Shown one piece after another: positions 1 to 6,307 of a stretch of DNA of 9,001 nucleotides. This DNA is from an uncultured Paracoccus sp. (GTDB lineage: Bacteria > Pseudomonadota > Alphaproteobacteria > Rhodobacterales > Rhodobacteraceae), in assembly GCA_937859005.1 (NCBI GenBank), contig CALLYR010000234.1:1-9001 (forward strand), read 5' to 3'. The position numbers were made by a program, and so were the translations under genes. How positions within the stretch are numbered: the stretch's first letter is position 1; each line of letters opens with the position of its first letter. The notes beneath the pieces are model-generated. The model saw nothing but the letters and a program-made list of their open reading frames with translations, was not told where the DNA came from and ran no database searches.

Positions 1-1
1 G

Positions 2-316
2 GGTCTGGACTGGCCCGCCCCGGCCGACCGCCATGTGGCCGAGGCCGCGCTGGCGGGCGGGGCGCGGCTGATCGTGACCGCCAATCTGCGCGATTTTCCC
101 CGCCGCGCGACCGCCGCGCTGGGGATCGAGGCCGTCCATCCCGACGCCTTCCTGACCCGCCTGCATGCGGCCCATCCTGACGCGGTGCAGGCCAGCGTCC
201 GGGCCGCCCATGCCCGTGCGCAGGCCATCGGCGGGCCGATGCCGCTGAAGGCGCTGCTGACCCGCGCCCGCCTGCCGCGGCTGGCCAAGGCCATGGCGCG
301 CGCAGAGGGAGGCTGA
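2..316 (+). CDS. PIN-domain protein (VapC-type RNase toxin family), C-terminal part, cut by window start
   Basis: The frame is open from the first bases to a TGA at 314-316, giving 104 residues without a native start; the GTG at 35 is only an internal codon. The visible part carries the late PIN-domain pattern: ADRHVAEAALAGGARLIVT followed by ANLRDFP and then GIEAVHPDAFL. The D in ADRH and the N and D in NLRDFP match acidic/polar positions that, in PIN nucleases, help bind the catalytic metal. Family knowledge: such proteins are magnesium-dependent RNases, usually toxins paired with an antitoxin gene just upstream, which here would lie outside the window. The tail after HPDAFL is helical and rich in Ala and Arg, as in longer PIN_3/VapC50-like members. 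The first catalytic Asp cannot be seen, so activity cannot be judged. A PIN protein that is not a toxin remains possible. Confidence 0.75.
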   Translation, partial: GLDWPAPADRHVAEAALAGGARLIVTANLRDFPRRATAALGIEAVHPDAFLTRLHAAHPDAVQASVRAAHARAQAIGGPMPLKALLTRARLPRLAKAMARAEGG

Positions 317-379
317 CTGCCCGCTCTTGCCGCCTGCGTCCCCAGCGTCTAACCCCGAGGCAGGCAGTCGGGGAAGCTC
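317..379 (+). promoter_or_regulatory. zwf leader: ribosome binding site inside a short dyad, weak promoter candidate
   Basis: The 63 bases between the PIN gene and zwf contain a perfect 6-bp inverted repeat, CCCCGA at 353-358 and TCGGGG at 368-373, separated by 9 bases. The right arm overlaps a Shine-Dalgarno-like GGGGA (370-374) five bases before the zwf ATG, so a hairpin could partly hide it. A weak promoter-like pair, TTGCCG (327-332) and TCTAAC (348-353), each matches the sigma-70 consensus at 4 of 6 bases, but the 15-base spacer is short. The dyad could instead be an operator or help end the upstream transcript. The ribosome site is likely; the rest is tentative. Confidence 0.4.
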
Positions 380-1831
380 ATGGTTTCGCGTGTCATCGAG
401 GTCGAGGATTTCGATCTTGTCATATTCGGCGCCACCGGCGATCTGGCGCAGCGCAAGATCCTGCCCGCCCTGTTCCGCCGCCATGTCGCGGGACAGATCC
501 CGCCCGATGCGCGCATCGTCGGGGCGGCGCGCACGGAAATGGACGATGCAAGATTCCGCGACGAGGCGCGCGCCGCCATCGCCGGGCACGACCCTGACCG
601 GGGCAGATCTTCCGAACTGCCCGCTTTCCTCGACCGGCTGCATTATGTGACGCTGGATGCTGCGGGCGACACCGGCTGGTCCGACCTGGCCGCGATGATG
701 CGGCCGGGGGTGATCCGGGTCTTCTATTTCTCGGTCGCGCCTGCGCTGTTCGGGGAACTGGCCGGGCGGCTGGTCCGGCATGGCATCGCGGATCAGGACA
801 GCCGCATCGTGGCGGAAAAGCCCTTCGGCCGCGATCTGGCCTCGGCCCGCGCGCTGAACGAAATGCTCGCCCGGCATTTCGCAGAAGGGCAGATCTATCG
901 CATCGACCATTATCTGGGCAAGGAAACGGTCCAGAACCTGATGGCGGTGCGCTTTGCCAATATCCTGTTCGAACCCTTGTGGAACAGCAATTACGTCGAT
1001 CACGTCCAGATCACGGTGGCCGAAACCGTGGGGGTGGCGGGGCGCGGCGCCTATTACGATCAGGCGGGCGCGATGCGCGACATGGTGCAGAACCACCTGA
1101 TGCAACTGGTCTGCCTCATCGCGATGGAACCGCCCTGGCATTTCGACCCCGATGCGCTGCGCGACGAAAAGCTCAAGGTCATCCGGGCGCTGGAATCCGT
1201 GCCGCCGCAGGACATCACGCGCGGCCAATATGCGGGCGCGGGCGATGTTGCGTCCTATGCCGCGGACGTGGGCAACCCCGGCAGCCGGACCGAAAGCTTC
1301 GTCGCGCTGAAGCTGCGCATCGCCAACTGGCGCTGGCAGGGGGTGCCGTTCTATCTGCGCACCGGCAAGCGGCTTCGCGCCCGCACCAGCGAGATCGCGG
1401 TCGTCTTCCGCGAGCCGCCGCATTCGATCTTTGACACGGCCGAGCCGCCCGAGCCCGACCAGCTTGTCATCCGCCTGCAGCCGAACGAAGGCATGAATCT
1501 GAAGGTGATGATCAAGGAACCGGGGCCGGGCGGCATCCGGCTGGTGCAGGTGGCCCTGGACATGAGCTTTGCCGAGGCGCTGGGCACTGATGGGGCCGAC
1601 ATGCCGGATGCCTATGAACGGCTCATCATGGATGTGATCCGCGGCGACCAGACGCTGTTCATGCGCGGGGACGAGGTCGAGGCCGCCTGGGCCTGGGCCG
1701 ATCCCGCGATCGCCGCCTGGGAACAGGGCACGGCGGCACCCGAACCATACGATCCGGGGACTGCCGGCCCGGAAAAGGCGCTGGATCTGATGCGTCGCGA
1801 CGGCCGCCGCTGGCGGGAAATCAAGGCATGA
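380..1831 (+). CDS. zwf: Glucose-6-phosphate 1-dehydrogenase
   Basis: Cytoplasmic enzyme that oxidises glucose-6-phosphate to 6-phosphogluconolactone with NADP+ (or NAD+), the first step of the Entner-Doudoroff and oxidative pentose phosphate routes. The 483-residue length is normal for the family. The N-terminal Rossmann fold shows FGATGDLAQRK (residues 16-26), the dinucleotide-binding GxxGDLA pattern. EKPFGRDL starts at residue 146, and the substrate-binding signature RIDHYLGKE is at 174-182. H239 in MVQNHLMQ fits the general base equivalent to His240 of the Leuconostoc enzyme. FYLRTGKRL lies in the C-terminal substrate/dimer domain. The ATG at 380 is chosen because it is preceded by GGGGA at five bases and gives the short lead-in before DLVIFG expected in relatives. 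It is the first gene of a zwf-pgl-pgi cluster, with its stop 7 bases before the pgl ATG. No damage is visible. Confidence 0.97.
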   Translation: MVSRVIEVEDFDLVIFGATGDLAQRKILPALFRRHVAGQIPPDARIVGAARTEMDDARFRDEARAAIAGHDPDRGRSSELPAFLDRLHYVTLDAAGDTGWSDLAAMMRPGVIRVFYFSVAPALFGELAGRLVRHGIADQDSRIVAEKPFGRDLASARALNEMLARHFAEGQIYRIDHYLGKETVQNLMAVRFANILFEPLWNSNYVDHVQITVAETVGVAGRGAYYDQAGAMRDMVQNHLMQLVCLIAMEPPWHFDPDALRDEKLKVIRALESVPPQDITRGQYAGAGDVASYAADVGNPGSRTESFVALKLRIANWRWQGVPFYLRTGKRLRARTSEIAVVFREPPHSIFDTAEPPEPDQLVIRLQPNEGMNLKVMIKEPGPGGIRLVQVALDMSFAEALGTDGADMPDAYERLIMDVIRGDQTLFMRGDEVEAAWAWADPAIAAWEQGTAAPEPYDPGTAGPEKALDLMRRDGRRWREIKA

Positions 1832-1838
1832 GGATGTG

Positions 1839-2507
1839 ATGAAGCTGATCGAATACCCCGACCGCGAATCCCTGACGCTGGGCGTGGCGCAGGATGTCAC
1901 CTCGGCGCTGGGCATGGCCCTGCGGACGCAGGACCGCGCGGTGCTGTCGCTGCCCGGCGGCAGCACGCCGGTGCCGGTGTTCAAGGCGCTGTCGGCCGCA
2001 CCCCTGGACTGGGACCGCGTGGCGATCGTGCCCAACGACGAACGCTGGGTGCCGTCCGACCATGCGCGGTCGAACGCCCGGCTGATCCGCCGCCACCTGC
2101 TGGACGAAGGCATCGCCGCGCAGCTGGTCGACCTTTACGACCCCGACCTGGACCCCGACCAGGGCGCGGCTGCCGCCGCCGAACGGGTGGCGCCGCTGCT
2201 GCCGCTGTCCGTCCTGCTGCTGGGCATGGGCGAGGACATGCATGTCGCCAGCCTGTTTCCGGGGGCCGAGGGGCTGGCGGCGGCGCTGGCCAATGACGCG
2301 CCAGCGGTGCTGGCGATCCGCAGCGAAGCCGCGCCCGAACCGCGCGTCACCCTGACGATGCCGGTGCTGAAGGGTGCGACCGAGGCGTTCCTGATGATCA
2401 CCGGCCCCGAAAAGCTTGCGGCGCTGGAGCGGGCATCGGCGTTGCCGGTCGAGGAGGCACCGGTCAAGGCGCTGCTGAAGGGCTTGACCGTCCATTACGC
2501 CGCATAA
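1839..2507 (+). CDS. pgl: 6-phosphogluconolactonase
   Basis: Hydrolyses 6-phosphogluconolactone, the zwf product, to 6-phosphogluconate in the cytoplasm. The protein is 222 residues, the usual size of the DevB/NagB-fold lactonase family. Visible family motifs are LPGGSTPVP (phosphate-binding region, around residues 38-46), PNDERWVPSDHARSN, GMGEDMHVASLFPGA (from residue 129) containing the conserved E-D-x-H, and RVTLTMPVL near the C terminus. I prefer the ATG at 1839 over the GTG at 1836: GAGG (1830-1833), overlapping the zwf stop, sits five bases before it, and an MM start gains nothing. The gene begins 7 bases after zwf ends and stops 9 bases before pgi begins, so co-transcription and translational coupling are likely. 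Many homologues have Gly where this protein has Met in GEDM; I recall Met as common in Rhodobacteraceae and do not treat it as damage. Confidence 0.95.
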   Translation: MKLIEYPDRESLTLGVAQDVTSALGMALRTQDRAVLSLPGGSTPVPVFKALSAAPLDWDRVAIVPNDERWVPSDHARSNARLIRRHLLDEGIAAQLVDLYDPDLDPDQGAAAAAERVAPLLPLSVLLLGMGEDMHVASLFPGAEGLAAALANDAPAVLAIRSEAAPEPRVTLTMPVLKGATEAFLMITGPEKLAALERASALPVEEAPVKALLKGLTVHYAA

Positions 2508-2511
2508 GGAT
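2506..2511 (+). promoter_or_regulatory. Ribosome binding site for pgi, overlapping the pgl stop
   Basis: AAGGAT begins within the TAA stop of pgl and lies about six bases before the ATG at 2517. This fixes the pgi start and suggests that ribosomes finishing pgl reinitiate on pgi. Confidence 0.7.
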
Positions 2512-2516
2512 ATTCC

Positions 2517-4093
<1,577 letters not shown>

Positions 4094-4418
4094 GAGGGCG
4101 CGCGTTCTGCAAATATTAGGATTCCACCCAGAGGGATGACGCGCGGCGGGAATGCGGCGGTGATCCGCAAACCGCTTGCATGGCAAGGCCAGCCTGGCCG
4201 GAGTTCCGGCGGGACGGCCAGTCATCCGTCGCGACAGGGATGGCCGCGTGTATCGGGGCGCACTGCTGGACCTGTGCATTACAGGCGGTGAAAGGTCGGC
4301 ACTTGCGCTGCAAGTGTCGAACAGGCCTGACAGCGGCAGAGGGGGCCGGTCACTGTGCCGACCGGGCCGGTTCCGGTCCTTGACATGCCCGCGCGGCAAC
4401 CGGTTCCGCCGGGCGCGT
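4094..4418. other. Gene-free stretch between convergent genes
   Basis: This 325-base stretch separates the 3' ends of pgi (plus) and the hydrolase (minus). Short open frames on both strands have no recognisable motif, good ribosome site or family resemblance, so I call no gene. It contains a perfect AGGAGG at 4092-4097, overlapping the pgi stop but with no start codon at useful distance. It also holds a relatively A/T-rich patch around 4109-4124, a strong inverted repeat at 4296-4320 and a weaker one at 4346-4365 (CCGGTC/GACCGG, 8-base loop). I saw no tRNA-like or other known RNA structure. Confidence 0.6.
4296..4320. terminator. Candidate terminator hairpin between pgi and the hydrolase
   Basis: Arms TCGGCACTTGC (4296-4306) and GCAAGTGTCGA (4310-4320) flank a 3-base GCT loop. 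All 11 positions pair in plus-strand RNA, with one G-U at 4299/4317. There is no T-run after it on either strand, so it is not a classic intrinsic terminator. Its place between convergent genes makes transcript ending or 3'-end stabilisation the simplest reading. It is about 200 bases past the pgi stop and about 100 bases past the hydrolase stop. It could also be a protein-binding dyad. Confidence 0.45.
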
Positions 4419-5384
4419 TCAGCCCAGAAACAGCCGCAGGGCAGCCGCCAGAAAGCGATCCGCGATGGGCGGAGAGTTGAACATCAGTTCGTGCCGCGCC
4501 TCGGCCAGTTCCAGCAGCCGCGCCTGCGGCCAGGATGCCGCGCGTGCCCGGATCGCGGCGGCCGAGACCACCGTCTCGCGCGAGCCGAGCCCGATCAGCG
4601 CCGGCAGTTCGGGTGGAGGCAAGGCGGACAGGCGGCGGCATTCGGCCATGGCCGCGGCGATCCAGGCATAGCTGGCGCCGCCCAGCGTCAGATGGGGCCA
4701 ACTGCCGGATTCGGCCACCAGCCGCCCCCACTGGACCGGATCGTCGGTCAGGGCGTTGTTGCGGAATGGCGCATCCAGCAGATAGGTGCTGCCCTTCGTG
4801 CCCAGCGCGGACAGGCCCCCGCGGCCGAACCGCGTGACGATCCCCGCGGCGGCGCTGACCAGTTGCGCGGGCAGGATGTGGCGGATGCCCAGCATCGGCG
4901 CCGAAAACGCCGCCGTCTGCACCGGCAGCCCGTTCATCAGCGCGGCCAGCCCGATGTTGCCACCCATCGAATGGGCCAGCAGATGCCAGGGACGCGGCAG
5001 GCGCAGGGTTTCCGCGGCAACGATCAGTTCCAGCACGTCGCGCTGGTAATCGGCGAAATCGGCGATATGGCCGGGCCGGGGATCGGGCAGCAGCCGGTCG
5101 GACATGCCCTGGCCCCGCCAGTCGATGGCAAGGGTCGCCAGACCCTCGTCCGCCAGCCGTTCGGCAATGGGGGCGTATTTCTCGATATATTCGGTGCGGC
5201 CGGGGAACAGCAGGACCGTGCCCGCCGCCCGTTGCGGCCGCCACAGCCCGGCGCGCAGGCGGATGCCGTCTTCGGCCCGCAGCCACAGCGCATGGCCGCG
5301 GCCATCCGGGCTGTCCTTCAGCCGGTGAAACGGCGCGGCGTCAAAAGCCGCCCCATCCCCTGTCTGGTCCGAGGGCGCGGCCAC
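4419..5384 (-). CDS. Alpha/beta hydrolase, lysophospholipase L2 (PldB) / monoacylglycerol lipase-like
   Basis: A 321-residue serine hydrolase of the S33/Hydrolase_4 group. Features in order are LLFPGRTEYIEKY (residues 58-70, strand and oxyanion region typical of PldB-like proteins), AIDWRGQGMSDR (86-97), the nucleophile elbow AHSMGG with Ser139, FSAPMLGI (160-167), GSRETVVS with Glu270 where the catalytic acid is expected, and ARHELMF with His298. Family members cleave acyl esters of lysophospholipids or monoglycerides; the substrate here is not known. No signal peptide is evident, so it is probably cytoplasmic. The start used is a GTG at 5384 with no clear ribosome site, so the true start is uncertain within the first 20 or so residues. 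It follows the SCP2 gene by 9 bases on the same strand, suggesting one transcript. Most relatives have Asp rather than Glu as the acid. Confidence 0.85.
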   Translation of the reverse strand: MAAPSDQTGDGAAFDAAPFHRLKDSPDGRGHALWLRAEDGIRLRAGLWRPQRAAGTVLLFPGRTEYIEKYAPIAERLADEGLATLAIDWRGQGMSDRLLPDPRPGHIADFADYQRDVLELIVAAETLRLPRPWHLLAHSMGGNIGLAALMNGLPVQTAAFSAPMLGIRHILPAQLVSAAAGIVTRFGRGGLSALGTKGSTYLLDAPFRNNALTDDPVQWGRLVAESGSWPHLTLGGASYAWIAAAMAECRRLSALPPPELPALIGLGSRETVVSAAAIRARAASWPQARLLELAEARHELMFNSPPIADRFLAAALRLFLG

Positions 5385-5393
5385 CGGGGCGGC

Positions 5394-5678
5394 CTACGAC
5401 AGGGCCGAGCCCAGTTGCATCGCGACCGGCAGCGAGCCGTCGATCTTGAGCTTGCCCGACATATAGGCCATGGCCGGATTCACCTCGCCGTTCAGGATGC
5501 CTTCGAAAGTGTCGCGGCTGGCGGTCAGGGTCACTTCGGCCGGTTCGTCCCCGGCGCGCACGCCGCTTTCGTCGATCATGATCGCGCCCTCGCCTTCGAT
5601 CACGAATTTCGCGGTCGAATCGAACGAGGAAATCTTGGCACCCAGCGCCTTCACCGCACCTTCGATCACAGCACTCAT
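5394..5678 (-). CDS. SCP2 sterol-binding domain-containing protein (small sterol carrier-like protein)
   Basis: A 94-residue protein that is essentially one SCP2 domain. The pattern FVIEGEGAIMIDESG (residues 25-39), then AEVTLTASRDTFEGILNGE (47-65), then NPAMAYMSGKLKIDG (67-81) with a closing amphipathic helix LPVAMQLGSAL, is typical of bacterial stand-alone SCP2 proteins. Such domains hold hydrophobic ligands such as fatty acyl chains or lipids in a pocket; the bacterial ligand is mostly unknown. The ATG (5676-5678 on the complementary strand) is well supported by GGGAG at 5686-5690, seven bases upstream. It is the first gene of a likely two-gene minus-strand unit with the hydrolase. It diverges from the TPR gene with only 32 bases between starts, so the promoters must overlap each other or the neighbouring gene starts. 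Confidence 0.9.
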   Translation of the reverse strand: MSAVIEGAVKALGAKISSFDSTAKFVIEGEGAIMIDESGVRAGDEPAEVTLTASRDTFEGILNGEVNPAMAYMSGKLKIDGSLPVAMQLGSALS

Positions 5679-5685
5679 CTAATCA

Positions 5686-5690
5686 CTCCC
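5686..5690 (-). promoter_or_regulatory. Ribosome binding site of the SCP2 gene
   Basis: GGGAG on the minus strand lies seven bases before the ATG of the SCP2 gene and decides that start. It lies inside the 32-base divergent gap shared with the TPR gene. Confidence 0.65.
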
Positions 5691-5710
5691 ATCTGCTGGC
5701 GCCGGGGCGC

Positions 5711-6307
5711 ATGAACGACTACATCGGCTTTATGCGCCGCCCCCTGTTCCAGTTCCATCCTGTCGTGACGGCATTTGGCACGGCGATCCTTTCGATTTCG
5801 TTGATGCTGGCGCCCGCGCGGGCGGAAACGGCGGCGGAAATGGACGCGCTGTTCAGCGAACTGGCGCAGACCGAGGGCGAGGGCTGGGCGCGGGCGCAGT
5901 CCGACATCGAACGGATCTGGTCGCGCTCGGGGTCGGCGGCGATGGACCTGCTGCTGCAACGGGGCGAACAGGCGCTGGACATGGGCGACATCGACAGCGC
6001 CATCGGCCATCTGACCGCGCTGACCGACCATGCGCCGGATTTCGCCGCCGGATGGGCCGCGCGGGCCGCGGCGTTCCATGCCGCAGGCGAGTTCGGCCCC
6101 GCCGCCGCCGATCTGGCCGCCACCCTGCGGCTCGAACCCCGCCACTGGGGGGCGCTGACCCTGCTGGCCGCAATGCTGGAGGAAACGGGCGACGAGACCC
6201 GCGCGCTGAAGGCATACCGCGCCAGCCTGGACATCAACCCCCACCAGCCCGAGGCCGAGGACGGCGCGGCCCGGCTGAGCACTGATGCGCTGGGGCAGGG
6301 CGTCTGA
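5711..6307 (+). CDS. Exported tetratricopeptide-repeat protein
   Basis: A 198-residue protein with an N-terminal signal-peptide-like segment: RR near residues 9-10, a hydrophobic core roughly 18-34 (VVTAFGTAILSISLMLAP) and an ARA-ET cleavage-like site after residue 38. It is therefore probably periplasmic. The mature part has about three TPR-like helical pairs: roughly residues 78-111, 112-145 (AARAAAFHAAGEFGPAAADL, LRLEP) and 146-179 (LAAMLEETGDETRALKAYRASL, DINP). TPRs are protein-protein contact modules; no enzyme motif is present. The start could be the ATG at 5711, with GGGG four bases ahead, or the ATG at 5732 (Met8), which gives a more usual signal-peptide length but has no ribosome site. 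Its TGA overlaps the helicase ATG by one base, suggesting coupled translation. The partner protein is unknown. Confidence 0.85.
   Translation: MNDYIGFMRRPLFQFHPVVTAFGTAILSISLMLAPARAETAAEMDALFSELAQTEGEGWARAQSDIERIWSRSGSAAMDLLLQRGEQALDMGDIDSAIGHLTALTDHAPDFAAGWAARAAAFHAAGEFGPAAADLAATLRLEPRHWGALTLLAAMLEETGDETRALKAYRASLDINPHQPEAEDGAARLSTDALGQGV

Noticed and set aside
4116..4383. Short open frames of 65-67 codons on either strand between pgi and the hydrolase
   Set aside because: They have no ribosome site, no motif and no recognisable family. Their overlap on both strands fits random open frames.
4380..4385. TTGACA resembling a -35 promoter element
   Set aside because: No -10-like sequence follows at 16-18 bases, and it would drive transcription antisense into the hydrolase gene.
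5699..5710. Palindrome GCGCCGGGGCGC just before the TPR start
   Set aside because: The arms are 5 bases with a 2-base loop, too tight for a hairpin, and such GC palindromes are expected by chance in this composition.
4176..5714. A 512-codon plus-strand open frame across the intergenic stretch and opposite the hydrolase and SCP2 genes
   Set aside because: It is antisense to two motif-bearing genes, and its composition matches other shadow frames.
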